Source: Candidatus Aalborgiella aggregata
Lineage (GTDB): Bacteria; Pseudomonadota; Gammaproteobacteria; Burkholderiales; Burkholderiaceae_C
Length of the DNA: 64,000 nucleotides
Reading direction: 5' to 3'
Assembly: GCA_016705065.1 (NCBI GenBank)
Contig: JADIYY010000002.1
Span: 310,001-374,000 of the forward strand
In this document: positions 17,197-26,391 of the stretch, piece by piece
Layout of the letters: the number at the start of each line of letters is the position of its first letter
Position numbering within the stretch: position 1 is the first letter of the stretch
Position numbers and translations under genes: made by a program
The notes under the pieces: generated by a model
What the model was told of the DNA's origin: nothing
Seen by the model: the letters and a program-made list of their open reading frames with translations, nothing else
Database searches by the model: none

Positions 17197-17250
17197 AGCC
17201 ATGTGCGTTATACAGTTACATACAGCAAATATCATATCAAGAACACTATC

Positions 17251-18108
17251 ATGCAAATGAACACTACCCCACTATACAGGAATCGACAACGCTCCAATCT
17301 CATCGGTCTCATGCTATCGATGAGCGCAATGGCGCTGGGTTTGATCGCTCTGGTATGGATATTGTTTGTGCTTTTCTCTAACGGTTTTGCAGCGCTGGAA
17401 CTAAGCCTCTTTACCCAAGACACCCCTGCCCCTGGTTCCGAAGGTGGAGGATTGCGCAATGCAATTGTTGGTAGCTTGATGATTGTTGGCTTGGCTGTGC
17501 TCGTATCTACCCCCATTGGTGTTCTAGCTGGCGTTTATCTCACTGAATATGGTGACAACAGTAAGACAGCAGAGTTCACCCGATTTGTTACCGACATCAT
17601 GCTATCAGCGCCATCCATTGTGTTAGGTTTGTTCGTCTACGCGATTGCAGTACGAACTGTGGGGCATTTTTCTGGGTATGCCGGAAGTCTTGCGCTTTCA
17701 TTGATAGCGATCCCCGTGGTCATGCGGACTACCGAGAACATGTTGCGTCTGGTTCCAGGCAGTCTGCGCGAAGCAGCGTTTGCGCTGGGTGCACCGCGTT
17801 GGAAAGTGGCCACCATGGTGTCACTGCGCGCTGCAAAAAGTGGTGTCATGACCGGTTTGCTGTTGGCCATAGCGCGCATCAGTGGCGAGACAGCCCCGTT
17901 ATTGTTCACCGCATTGAATAACCAGTTTTTCAGCACCAACATGGAGTCGCCAATCGCCAATTTACCGGTAGTGATTTTTCAGTTTGCGATGAGCCCCTAT
18001 GACAATTGGATTAATTTGGCTTGGGGGGGTGCACTCCTCATCACATTGACTGTGTTGGCATTGAATATTTTGGCGAGGGTCTTCTTCCGTAACAAAGTGC
18101 GTACTTGA
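17251..18108 (+). CDS. pstA: Phosphate ABC transporter permease PstA
   Basis: Second permease of the phosphate importer. The ATG at 17251 (MQMNTTPLYRNRQRSN) gives 285 residues, the normal size; a GTG at 17203 would add 16 unlikely residues. Six hydrophobic segments and the coupling motif REAAFALGAPRWKVATMVSL then RISGETAPLLFTAL mark it as PstA. It lies between pstC and pstB as usual. Confidence 0.95.
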   Translation: MQMNTTPLYRNRQRSNLIGLMLSMSAMALGLIALVWILFVLFSNGFAALELSLFTQDTPAPGSEGGGLRNAIVGSLMIVGLAVLVSTPIGVLAGVYLTEYGDNSKTAEFTRFVTDIMLSAPSIVLGLFVYAIAVRTVGHFSGYAGSLALSLIAIPVVMRTTENMLRLVPGSLREAAFALGAPRWKVATMVSLRAAKSGVMTGLLLAIARISGETAPLLFTALNNQFFSTNMESPIANLPVVIFQFAMSPYDNWINLAWGGALLITLTVLALNILARVFFRNKVRT

Positions 18109-18167
18109 TCAGGTGTTGCACATTAGCAAAACGAAAAACTAAATAATTCACAAATAATGACTTCACC

Positions 18168-19013
18168 ATGAATACTTCCACAACTGCTCCAACTCTCTCC
18201 ATAGCTCGTACTAATAACACGTCATCGAGCGCAACAACTGATAACAATGAGCAGATATTGAAAAATGCTTTGGAAGTGCGCAATCTCAATTTTTACTACG
18301 GTAAATTTCATGGCCTTAAAAACATCAACATGAATGTTGCTGAGCACAAGGTCACAGCGTTTATCGGACCCTCTGGTTGCGGAAAATCTACATTGTTGCG
18401 AACACTTAACCGGATGTACAGCCTATACCCAGGTCAGCGTGCTGAAGGTGAAATCAATTTTTACGGTCAGAATATTCTTGACCCCAAGCAAGACGTCAAT
18501 TTGCTCAGAGCACGCATCGGAATGGTCTTTCAAAAACCCACACCATTCCCGATGACAATCTATGACAACATCGCGTTTGGTGTGAAACTCTATGAAAGCT
18601 TGAGTAAAAGCGAAATGGACGACCGAGTGGAGTGGGCACTTACCAAATCTGCATTGTGGGGCGAAGTGAAAGACAAGTTGGGCCAAAATGGCATGAGCCT
18701 TTCTGGAGGTCAACAACAACGCCTGTGTATCGCGCGCAGCGTTGCGGTAAAACCTTCAATTTTGTTGCTTGACGAACCCACATCTGCGCTAGATCCCATC
18801 TCTACTGGCAAGATTGAAGAATTGGTGCACGAATTAAAAGAAGACTATACGATAGCCATCGTGACTCATAACATGCAACAAGCTGCCCGTTGCAGTGATT
18901 TCACTGCGTACATGTATCTCGGAGAATTGATTGAGTTTGGAGCAACAGACCAGATTTTCTTTAAACCAACCAAGACCGAGACAGAAGACTACATCACCGG
19001 CCGTTTTGGATAA
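18168..19013 (+). CDS. pstB: Phosphate ABC transporter ATP-binding protein
   Basis: Cytoplasmic ATPase driving phosphate import. In 281 residues it shows Walker A GPSGCGKST (about 65-73), the Q-loop FQKPTPFPM, signature LSGGQQQR, Walker B ILLLDEPTSALDP and the switch His in IVTHNMQQAAR. The first 35 residues are Ser/Thr/Asn-rich and dispensable-looking; the conserved part starts at LEVRNLNFYYG. PstB also takes part in signalling phosphate status to PhoR through PhoU. Confidence 0.97.
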   Translation: MNTSTTAPTLSIARTNNTSSSATTDNNEQILKNALEVRNLNFYYGKFHGLKNINMNVAEHKVTAFIGPSGCGKSTLLRTLNRMYSLYPGQRAEGEINFYGQNILDPKQDVNLLRARIGMVFQKPTPFPMTIYDNIAFGVKLYESLSKSEMDDRVEWALTKSALWGEVKDKLGQNGMSLSGGQQQRLCIARSVAVKPSILLLDEPTSALDPISTGKIEELVHELKEDYTIAIVTHNMQQAARCSDFTAYMYLGELIEFGATDQIFFKPTKTETEDYITGRFG

Positions 19014-19063
19014 GTTGATAATCACACACAGGCTAATAGGCACTCTTTAATTGAAAGAATATC

Positions 19064-19783
19064 ATGGAAAAACACCTCTCAACACAATTTGATAATGAAT
19101 TGCGTGGCGTATCAACAAGGGTTTTAGAAATGGGCGGCTTGGTAGAAGCACAAATTACCTTAAGCATTGAAGCGCTTGCATCCATGAATCCAGAAACAGC
19201 GCAGCAAGTCACCAATGCCGAAGAAGCAGTGAATCATTTTGAAATTGATATTGACCGTGATTTATCAACCATCATTGCGCGCAGACAACCAGCAGCTGGA
19301 GATTTACGATTATTGATGGCCATTTCACGCATCACTGCCAATTTAGAGCGCGTAGGTGATGAAGCTGAACGTATTGCCAGAATGGTGCAATCGATCTGCA
19401 AAACTCAAACCACAGCTGGCGCCAGCCTAAAATTGCCATCTATCGAACTACGATTGGCATCTGATTTGGCACGCAAGCAATTGCGCAAATCTTTGGATGC
19501 TTTTGCCAGACTGGACTCCACCGATTGCATCAATATTTTGCGTGAAGATGATTTAATTGACCAAGAATTCAATAGCTTTGTGCGCAACCTCATTACCTAC
19601 ATGATGGAAGACCCAAAAACCATCAGCGCCAGTTTGGATTTATTATTCATCGCAAAAGCCATTGAACGCATCGGTGATCACGCCAAAAATATCGCTGAAA
19701 GTGTGATTTATATTGTCAAAGGGACTGATGTACGCCACAGTAGCTTTTCTGCCATTGAAAACGCCATAGGTCAAACACAGTAA
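19064..19783 (+). CDS. phoU: Phosphate signalling regulator PhoU
   Basis: PhoU links the Pst transporter to the PhoR sensor and represses the Pho regulon when phosphate is plentiful. The 239-residue all-helical protein contains two PhoU repeats, with motif VGDEAERIARM near residues 96-106 in the first and IERIGDHAKNIAESV near 206-220 in the second, the conserved metal-binding E/DxxxD patterns. It stands 50 bases after pstB and 10 before phoB. Confidence 0.95.
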   Translation: MEKHLSTQFDNELRGVSTRVLEMGGLVEAQITLSIEALASMNPETAQQVTNAEEAVNHFEIDIDRDLSTIIARRQPAAGDLRLLMAISRITANLERVGDEAERIARMVQSICKTQTTAGASLKLPSIELRLASDLARKQLRKSLDAFARLDSTDCINILREDDLIDQEFNSFVRNLITYMMEDPKTISASLDLLFIAKAIERIGDHAKNIAESVIYIVKGTDVRHSSFSAIENAIGQTQ

Positions 19784-19793
19784 CAATAAGCAT

Positions 19794-20501
19794 ATGCAAA
19801 AACCATTTGTTTTGATTGTGGAGGACGAGACAGATATCGCTGAGCTGATTGCCATTAACTTAAAACACAATGGGTTTGATTGCGCAATAGCCAACAACAG
19901 CACTGAAGCACAAGCCATCGTTTATGAACGCCCCACGGATTTGGTTTTGCTTGATTGGATGCTTCCCAACATGAGCGGAATGGCCTTGGCGAAACTTTGG
20001 CGATCGCAAAAAGAAACGAGAAACCTGCCTATCATCATGGTCACAGCTAAGGCAGATGAGATTGACAAAGTATCAGGTTTAGATGCTGGGGTAGATGATT
20101 ATTTGACTAAGCCTTTTTCTACCAAAGAACTGATAGCACGCGTACGAGCCGTGCTGCGAAGACGAGTGCCTGGAATGATTGAGCAAAGTACTTCAATAAA
20201 GGTTGGTTTGATAGAACTCGACACTGAAGCCCACAGTGTGAGCGTCAAAGGAACTGAAGTCCCCATGTCACTCACCGAATTCAAGGTTTTGCATGCGCTT
20301 TTGTTGCAAGTTAATAAAGTTATGAGCCGTGAGCTGTTGCAAATATCTGTATGGGGTCGGTATTCTGATGTGGACACCCGAACTGTTGATGTGCACATCA
20401 AACGCTTACGTGAAGCCTTGTCTGTCGTTTCGCCCCAAGCAGCACTGCAAATATCGACTGTACGCGGTGTGGGTTATAAAATGACGCCGCATGTTGAATG
20501 A
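19794..20501 (+). CDS. phoB: Phosphate response regulator PhoB
   Basis: OmpR-type response regulator activating Pho promoters. The receiver domain has phosphoacceptor Asp54 (LVLLDWMLPNMSG), the acidic pair near the N-terminus (VEDETD) and the conserved Lys in TKPFS. The C-terminal winged helix includes RTVDVHIKRLREAL and RTVRGVGYK-like ISTVRGVGYKM. Length 235 is standard. phoR overlaps its end by 11 bases. Likely targets in this window are the Pho boxes at 14956, 27971 and 32560-32599. Confidence 0.95.
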   Translation: MQKPFVLIVEDETDIAELIAINLKHNGFDCAIANNSTEAQAIVYERPTDLVLLDWMLPNMSGMALAKLWRSQKETRNLPIIMVTAKADEIDKVSGLDAGVDDYLTKPFSTKELIARVRAVLRRRVPGMIEQSTSIKVGLIELDTEAHSVSVKGTEVPMSLTEFKVLHALLLQVNKVMSRELLQISVWGRYSDVDTRTVDVHIKRLREALSVVSPQAALQISTVRGVGYKMTPHVE

Positions 20502-21654
20502 ATTTTTGTTACTGATATTTGTTGCAGTCGTTGGACTGTTTTTGATTTGGCAATGGTGGAAAAGCCGCGAGAGAAGCATCAGACAGCGACACGCATCTGA
20601 AATTAAAGCGCTGAATAATCAGCTTTCACAATCGTTCGTACAGCTGCAGGCTTTCTTGGATGCGATTCAAGCATCTCCCAATGGGGTGATTTTTTTAGAT
20701 GGACAACGCCGCATCAAATGGTGCAACCATGCAGCCGCCAATTTACTCGGTATAGATAGCCAGCGCGATATTGATCAGCACATTGTGCATTTGGTTAGAA
20801 ACCCCAAATTCCAACAATACATCGCCGAGCAAAATTTCACAACTGAATTATTCTTTGAAGATAAAGCTCTTCAGTTATACCCGTATGGTAGTGCAGATAA
20901 AAACAATCAGCAAAATGCACTTATATTGATACGCGATGTTTCGGCAATTACAAAAGCGGAAACCATGCGACGCGATTTTGTAGCCAATGTATCGCACGAA
21001 ATTCGCACACCGCTGACAGTCATCAACGGCTATATCGAAACATTGCAATCCTTGTCATTAAGCCATGAAGAACAACAAAAATATTTAAGTACCATGGCTG
21101 CGCAAGGCCAGCGCTTAGATGCCATCGTCACAGATTTGTTAACTCTATCGAAGTTAGATGACCCCATACAGCCTTTGCATGAAATGGTTGATTTGCATCC
21201 ACTTTTGATGCAATGCAAACTCGATGCAGAGGCTTTGACCATGACATTAAAGAAAGAGATTGCGTTTCATTTTGATATTGAGTTTGGTGCAAAAATTCGA
21301 GGATCCAAAACTGAATTATTAAGTGCAATCAGCAACCTCATCAATAACGCCGTTCGCTATTCATACAAATCTGGAAGCATCAGCGTCACATGGGATAAAT
21401 TCGTTTTAAGCGTTAAAGATACTGGGTGTGGCATTGCCAAGGAAGATATCCCGCGACTGACCGAGCGTTTTTACCGCGCGGATAAGAGCCGAACACGCGA
21501 ACAGCTTGATGAATCTGCATCCAATGGTTCGGGTCTAGGATTGGCAATCGTGAAGCATGTAGCATTGCGCCATGGTGCGACGCTAGAGATTGAGAGCACT
21601 CTGGGTGCAGGATCTACTTTTAAACTGCGCTTTCAAGAATCAAAACACAGTTAA
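20491..21654 (+). CDS. phoR: Phosphate regulon sensor histidine kinase PhoR
   Basis: Membrane-bound kinase/phosphatase for PhoB. The 387-residue protein has one clear N-terminal membrane helix (residues 3-22), a PAS-like domain (about 52-150, DAIQASPNGVIFLDGQRRIKW), the H box VSHEIRTPLTV with His169, and an ATPase domain with N box NLINNAVRYS and G boxes DTGCGIAKED and GSGLGLAIVKH. It lacks a periplasmic sensor domain, as is usual for PhoR. It overlaps phoB at the start, and its 3' end overlaps convergent plsC by four bases. Confidence 0.95.
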   Translation: MLNEFLLLIFVAVVGLFLIWQWWKSRERSIRQRHASEIKALNNQLSQSFVQLQAFLDAIQASPNGVIFLDGQRRIKWCNHAAANLLGIDSQRDIDQHIVHLVRNPKFQQYIAEQNFTTELFFEDKALQLYPYGSADKNNQQNALILIRDVSAITKAETMRRDFVANVSHEIRTPLTVINGYIETLQSLSLSHEEQQKYLSTMAAQGQRLDAIVTDLLTLSKLDDPIQPLHEMVDLHPLLMQCKLDAEALTMTLKKEIAFHFDIEFGAKIRGSKTELLSAISNLINNAVRYSYKSGSISVTWDKFVLSVKDTGCGIAKEDIPRLTERFYRADKSRTREQLDESASNGSGLGLAIVKHVALRHGATLEIESTLGAGSTFKLRFQESKHS

Positions 21655-22400
21655 TGATGTTGGAGTTTTCTTAATCGCTCAATATCATTTCTAACAACAT
21701 CGGTGATTAAGCGCCTGTCACGCTCTGATGTTGATTGTATTTCTCCGTAATTAACTACAGCAACAATGCCAGACGATTTAAGAGTTCGCCAAAGCGAAGC
21801 TAAAAAGGTTTCATCACCCACAAAACTAGGGCCGTGACTGATCTCACCACTGTGTGCTTCCACAAATTTCATGGCTACTGGCTGGACTGGTGCTTCAGCC
21901 AATACTGCAGCTTGTAATAAATTCGAGTGAAACGGCAGTAAATCAATGCCATTCCCAGTAGTACCTTCTGGAAAGACAGCCAAAATATCACCATTTTTCA
22001 ATGCTTGGCTCATCTCATCAACCATGCGCAAGGCATCGCGTTTGCTGGTGCGTTCAATGAACAGAGTTCCCGAAGCATCAGCCAGCGTGCCAATCACGGG
22101 CCAATTTTTAACATCCGCCTTTGACACAAAGCGACAATGCCGTGCGGCGTGCATCACCAAAATATCTAACCATGAAATGTGATTTGCCACCAATAACACG
22201 GGGCCAGAGCAGGGCGGCTCACCTTTCACAACCAGTTGAATCGACAAGCGCTGAATCAAGCCATGCGCCCAATATTCAACGTATTGACTTCTTCTTGCAG
22301 ATGACCATTTTGGGAAGTGACCGTAAATGAAATACAAGCCCGCAACGACATGGGGCGCAATCTTCAGAAGTCTGACGACTGCAACAAATCGAGTCTTCAT
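21651..22400 (-). CDS. plsC: 1-acyl-sn-glycerol-3-phosphate acyltransferase (PlsC family)
   Basis: Adds the second acyl chain in phosphatidic acid synthesis at the inner membrane. The 249-residue protein carries the HX4D motif NHISWLD (near 92-98) and the substrate motif FPEGTTG. An N-terminal hydrophobic stretch fits membrane association. It starts directly after the pyrX stop and so is last in the algH-ruvX-pyrR-pyrB-pyrX-plsC series. Which of several PlsC paralogues this is cannot be settled from sequence. Confidence 0.85.
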   Translation of the reverse strand: MKTRFVAVVRLLKIAPHVVAGLYFIYGHFPKWSSARRSQYVEYWAHGLIQRLSIQLVVKGEPPCSGPVLLVANHISWLDILVMHAARHCRFVSKADVKNWPVIGTLADASGTLFIERTSKRDALRMVDEMSQALKNGDILAVFPEGTTGNGIDLLPFHSNLLQAAVLAEAPVQPVAMKFVEAHSGEISHGPSFVGDETFLASLWRTLKSSGIVAVVNYGEIQSTSERDRRLITDVVRNDIERLRKLQHH

Positions 22401-23729
22401 TCAATGTCGTGTTTTATCTTCATAAACGATTTGCCCTGCAACCAAAGTGGTACGCACTCTACCCGGCAATTCGTATCCTGAAAACGGTGTGTGTTTGCCT
22501 TGGCTGTACAAAGCTTCTGCATTCACCAACCAATGTGCATTGGGGTCAAATACACAGATATCTGCCACGCCACCCAACTTAAGCTCACCCAAACCAGACA
22601 GTGATTTAGTCACTTTGTTTTGCGCTGCAGATGTCAAAACTTGAGCCGCTTGATGGGTCACTGTTGCCAATGCTTGAGACAATGTCACGTGATTGGCAGA
22701 TTTGTCATTTTGCCACTTCAAAACCAAACTCAATAGCAACTCCAAGCCTGTCGCACCTGGCTCGCTATTGGCAAATGGCAAGGTTTTTGAATCTGCATCA
22801 ACGGGTGTGTGGTCTGATACCAAAGCGTCAATGGTTCCGTCAGCCAACCCTTTCCGCAGAGCATCACGATCAGTTTGCTGTCGCAGTGGCGGGTTCAGGC
22901 GGGCGCGACTGTCAAAATAACCGATGTCTGTGTCGATCAGATGGAGTGAGTTGATGCTCACATCACAACTCACTTGCAAACCTTCTTTTTTAGCTTGTCG
23001 CACCAAACTCACACCAGCTGCACTGCTAATGCGGCAGATGTGCACTCGGGAGCCTGATACCGTTTTCATCAATTCAAAAATTGTGTGCAAGGCGATTAAT
23101 TCAGCTGCCACGGGCACTCCAGAAAGACCCATGCGTGTTGCCAAAGCACCGCTGGCAGCTACGCCCTTGCCCAAATGTGCATCTTGCGGACGCAGCCAAA
23201 CGGTATAACCAAAGGTGCTGGCATATTGCAAAGCGCGCTGTAAAACTTGTGTGTTTTCTAGAGGTACTTCTGCTTGACTGAAACCGACACAACCTGCATC
23301 AAATAAACCAGACATTTCCGTCAAAGTTTCGCCTTTTAAGCCTTGCGTTAAAGCACCCAATGGAAATACGCGTGACTGCTGTTGGCGCTCCGAACGGAAT
23401 TTCAACATCTCAATCAATCCCGCTTCGTCCAATACCGGATCTGTATCGGGCATACAAACCAAACTGGTCACGCCACCTGCCACGGCAGCATTCAATTCAC
23501 TTTGCAACATACCCTCATGTTCATATCCTGGCTCGCGTAATCGTGCAGCCAAATCAACCAAGCCAGGCATGACAATGCAGCCTTTAGCTTTAATGGTTTT
23601 ATTCGGTACAAAGTCTGAAGCGATATTCTTTATGGCAACAATGTGTCCTGCAGCTATGGCCACATCGCAAACTTCATCAAAATTTGTAGCAGGATTGATG
23701 ACACGGCCACCTTGAATCAGAATTTTCAT
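22401..23729 (-). CDS. pyrX: Inactive dihydroorotase-like subunit (PyrX/PyrC' type)
   Basis: A 442-residue amidohydrolase-fold protein resembling type I dihydroorotase, encoded directly after pyrB with a four-base overlap. The metal-binding HxH after strand 1 is missing: where active enzymes have DxHxHLREPG this protein reads DLAARLREPG. Other ligand positions also look changed (RPQDAHLGKG), although SDHTPVD is kept. This is the pattern of the non-catalytic PyrX of Pseudomonas, which is needed to assemble aspartate carbamoyltransferase. Automatic annotation will probably call it dihydroorotase. An active PyrC should exist elsewhere in the genome (inference). Confidence 0.85.
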   Translation of the reverse strand: MKILIQGGRVINPATNFDEVCDVAIAAGHIVAIKNIASDFVPNKTIKAKGCIVMPGLVDLAARLREPGYEHEGMLQSELNAAVAGGVTSLVCMPDTDPVLDEAGLIEMLKFRSERQQQSRVFPLGALTQGLKGETLTEMSGLFDAGCVGFSQAEVPLENTQVLQRALQYASTFGYTVWLRPQDAHLGKGVAASGALATRMGLSGVPVAAELIALHTIFELMKTVSGSRVHICRISSAAGVSLVRQAKKEGLQVSCDVSINSLHLIDTDIGYFDSRARLNPPLRQQTDRDALRKGLADGTIDALVSDHTPVDADSKTLPFANSEPGATGLELLLSLVLKWQNDKSANHVTLSQALATVTHQAAQVLTSAAQNKVTKSLSGLGELKLGGVADICVFDPNAHWLVNAEALYSQGKHTPFSGYELPGRVRTTLVAGQIVYEDKTRH

Positions 23730-24688
23730 GCTTCATTCCCCGCAACAATACTCATCACTGCCATGCGCACCGCGATACCAAATGTCACTTGCGGCAGAAT
23801 CACACTTTGCTCGCCATCGACCACTTTAGAATCAATCTCCACACCGCGATTGATGGGCCCTGGATGCATCACGATAGCGTCAGGTTTTGCCAATTGCAAC
23901 TTCTCTTGTGTCAATCCAAAACCTTTGAAAAATTCTTGACTGCTAGGTAATAAAGCACCCGTCATGCGCTCGTTTTGCACACGCAGTGTGATGACCACGT
24001 CACAGTCTTTAATACCCTCTTCCAACGAATGGCATACACGCACCCCCATTTGAGCCATGTTGCTGGGCACCAATGTTTTTGGGCCCACCACGCGCACTTC
24101 AGCGCAACCCAAAGTAGTTAAAGCATGGATATCTGACCGTGCAACACGAGAGTGCAACACATCACCGACTATGGCGACCGATAGATTTGAAAAATCTTTC
24201 TTGTAATGTCGAATGGTCAACATATCCAACAAGCCCTGCGTGGGGTGTGCGTGCCGACCATCGCCAGCATTCACTACATGTACATGGGGTGCGACGTGTT
24301 GTGCTATTAAATAAGGCGCGCCAGATTCACTGTGACGCACCACAAAAATATCGGCCGCCATCGCACTCAAATTGGCAATAGTATCTAAGAGCGATTCACC
24401 TTTAGAAGCTGAGGATCGTGCGATGTCTAAGTTGATCACATCGGCACTCAAGCGCTTGGCCGCAATTTCAAATGTGGTGCGTGTACGGGTTGAATTTTCA
24501 AAAAATAAATTAAAAACGCTTTTTCCGCGCAAAAGAGGGACCTTCTTCACCTCGCGGTCATTCAGCGATACAAACTTCTCGGCAGTGTCCAGGATGTGGA
24601 TCAGGGTATCTTTGGGTAAGCCCTCGGTAGACAACAGGTGAATCAATTCTCCATGCTGATTGAGTTGCGGGTTTCGTTTGTTAAGCAT
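23726..24688 (-). CDS. pyrB: Aspartate carbamoyltransferase catalytic subunit
   Basis: Makes carbamoyl-aspartate, the first committed step of pyrimidine synthesis. The 320-residue protein has the carbamoyl-phosphate motif FENSTRTRTTFE (near 59-70), SASKGESLLDT and HPTQGLLDMLT, all intact. It overlaps pyrX by ATGA, fitting a PyrB-PyrX holoenzyme. pyrR lies upstream in the same operon. Confidence 0.96.
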   Translation of the reverse strand: MLNKRNPQLNQHGELIHLLSTEGLPKDTLIHILDTAEKFVSLNDREVKKVPLLRGKSVFNLFFENSTRTRTTFEIAAKRLSADVINLDIARSSASKGESLLDTIANLSAMAADIFVVRHSESGAPYLIAQHVAPHVHVVNAGDGRHAHPTQGLLDMLTIRHYKKDFSNLSVAIVGDVLHSRVARSDIHALTTLGCAEVRVVGPKTLVPSNMAQMGVRVCHSLEEGIKDCDVVITLRVQNERMTGALLPSSQEFFKGFGLTQEKLQLAKPDAIVMHPGPINRGVEIDSKVVDGEQSVILPQVTFGIAVRMAVMSIVAGNEA

Positions 24689-24709
24689 GGTGGGTTTGAT
24701 TGTAATTAT

Positions 24710-25288
24710 TTATTTTTCGCTTTGCAGCTTGACCGACTCTTTGGGTTTAGACCGAACTTCCAAGCTAAAGTGGCCTGTGCTGCTTTTCGCCAAATACAAA
24801 GTCTGGTTATCAGGTAGCGCCAACTTGGCCGCAGCAAATTCTGCATGTACTGGTAGCTCGCGTCCACCTCTGTCAACCAACACCGCCAACTGCACCTGTT
24901 TGGGACGTCCATAATCAAATAGCTCGTTAACTACAGCGCGAATGGTGCGGCCGGTGTACAACACATCGTCCAACAACAAAATATCGGCGCCATTGACCTC
25001 AAAAGGTAGATTGGTTTGTCCCGCACCGCTGATGCCGCGCTGCGAAAAATCATCTCTATGCATGCTGGACGAAATAGTGCCAAATGGCATACTGAAATTC
25101 AAATCTTGCTGCAAACGTTCAGCCAACCAAGCTCCGCCCGATGTTACGCCCACTATTTGCGTGGTCGGTGTGTGAACTTGTTTCACATATTGTCGCAATT
25201 GGGCATACAGCGCTTCAGCATCTAATGTCACAGATTCGACTGGCTGTGCATTGGTCGCTTTTACAGATGCGCTTTGTGATGACGTCAA
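24710..25288 (-). CDS. pyrR: PyrR-type uracil phosphoribosyltransferase / regulator
   Basis: A phosphoribosyltransferase-fold protein that converts uracil and PRPP to UMP and, in some bacteria, regulates pyr genes. The PRPP loop ILLLDDVLYTGRTIR is clear, with VGVTSGGAWLA and the FGTISSSMHRDDF block. I favour TTG at 25288 as the start, because AAGGAG sits six bases before it and it overlaps the ruvX stop (TTGA). A GTG at 25324 lacks a binding site. No attenuator-like leader was seen before pyrB. Confidence 0.9.
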   Translation of the reverse strand: MTSSQSASVKATNAQPVESVTLDAEALYAQLRQYVKQVHTPTTQIVGVTSGGAWLAERLQQDLNFSMPFGTISSSMHRDDFSQRGISGAGQTNLPFEVNGADILLLDDVLYTGRTIRAVVNELFDYGRPKQVQLAVLVDRGGRELPVHAEFAAAKLALPDNQTLYLAKSSTGHFSLEVRSKPKESVKLQSEK

Positions 25289-25713
25289 GTCAAGCTCCTT
25301 AAAAATTGCTCTAGGATGATACACGCTGCTGTCGCATCGGGGTCTTTGGCGCCCATTTGCAAAGCTTCGGTGGTGCTAAATCGCTCATCCACTTCAAATA
25401 CGGGTAGTTTATAGCGTGCGTGCAGCTGCCTGCCAAATTTTTGGGCGCGGCGTGTGTTGTCGTGTGCTTCACCATCTTTATAATATGGTACGCCTATCAC
25501 AATGGCATCGGGCTGCCACTCTTTGATGCGCGCTTCTATCAGCGGCCAGCGTGCATTGCCTTCTGCTTTCAGCGTGGCCAGTCCTTGGGCGCTGTCGGTG
25601 ATGCGGTTACCAACTGCCACTCCCGTGCGCTTCAAACCAAAATCAAAAGCAATAAATGACTGCAAGTTTGCTGGTATTGCAGCAGTCAATACCGAGCTGT
25701 TGTTTTCTTCCAT
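25285..25713 (-). CDS. ruvX: Holliday junction resolvase-like protein RuvX (YqgF)
   Basis: A YqgF/RuvX RNase-H-fold protein implicated in ribosomal RNA maturation and in Holliday-junction resolution. The start at 25713 (MEENNSSVLTAA) has GAAGAG six bases upstream. An ATG at 25734 overlapping the algH stop would also give a coupled start. Visible motifs are FDFGLKRTGVAVG (first catalytic Asp), VIGVPYYKDG and VDERFSTTEA, with DPDATAACIILEQFL at the end. It lies between algH and pyrR. Confidence 0.93.
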   Translation of the reverse strand: MEENNSSVLTAAIPANLQSFIAFDFGLKRTGVAVGNRITDSAQGLATLKAEGNARWPLIEARIKEWQPDAIVIGVPYYKDGEAHDNTRRAQKFGRQLHARYKLPVFEVDERFSTTEALQMGAKDPDATAACIILEQFLRSLT

Positions 25714-25733
25714 GGCAATCTCTTCGTGCAACA

Positions 25734-26372
25734 TCACGCACGCCCTGCCTGTGATGACAACATCCATGGTTCTACACCAAGTAATTTCAAGGCTTGGTTG
25801 TAGCGTTGTTCTATAGGGGAATCAAATATCAGCGCTGTGTCGGCTGCAACGGTGAGCCAGCTGTTGTCGGCCAGTTCAGATTCCAATTGCCCTGTGCCCC
25901 AAGAAGAATAGCCCAACGAAACGAGAACACGCTTGGGTCCAGCGCCCATAGACAGGGACTCCAGCACATCACGTGACGTCGTCATCTCTAATCCCCCCGG
26001 TATCACCATGCTGGAAGCATAGACTGTTTCAGTCTTTGCAGAATCGCCAGTTGTGTTTGTACTTTGCATGGCTTCGTGCAAGATAAAACCACGTTCAGTT
26101 TGAACTGGACCACCATTGAACACTGGGGCTTTCAACAAATCTTTGCGTGTGAGAGGTAAATCGACTTTATCAAACAGGTGTTTCAAATCAATTTCACTGG
26201 GTTTGTTGATCACCAGACCCAGTGCGCCTTGCTCGTTATGCTCACACACATACACCACCGATTTGGCAAACTCTTCATCCTCTAAACCCGGCATCGCAAT
26301 CAGAAAATGGTGGGTAAGATTAATGGGTGCAGAATCGAGTGGAGAATTATGCAGTAGAGGAACATCAGACAT
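25734..26372 (-). CDS. algH: YqgE/AlgH family protein (DUF179)
   Basis: A 212-residue protein of the YqgE/AlgH family, function not established, usually found next to ruvX as here. Recognisable blocks are NLTHHFLIAMPGLEDEEFAK, SVVYVCEHNEQGALGLVINK and the later YSSWGTGQLESELADNSWL. It opens the minus-strand operon and diverges from the photolyase gene with 19 bases between the start codons, so the promoters must overlap or lie inside the genes. Confidence 0.93.
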   Translation of the reverse strand: MSDVPLLHNSPLDSAPINLTHHFLIAMPGLEDEEFAKSVVYVCEHNEQGALGLVINKPSEIDLKHLFDKVDLPLTRKDLLKAPVFNGGPVQTERGFILHEAMQSTNTTGDSAKTETVYASSMVIPGGLEMTTSRDVLESLSMGAGPKRVLVSLGYSSWGTGQLESELADNSWLTVAADTALIFDSPIEQRYNQALKLLGVEPWMLSSQAGRA

Positions 26373-26391
26373 ACGTTCATTTTAGCGGAAC

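Noticed and set aside
24689..24709. PyrR-type attenuator between pyrR and pyrB
   Set aside because: The gap is about 20 bases and no terminator/antiterminator pair or PyrR-binding loop can be drawn.
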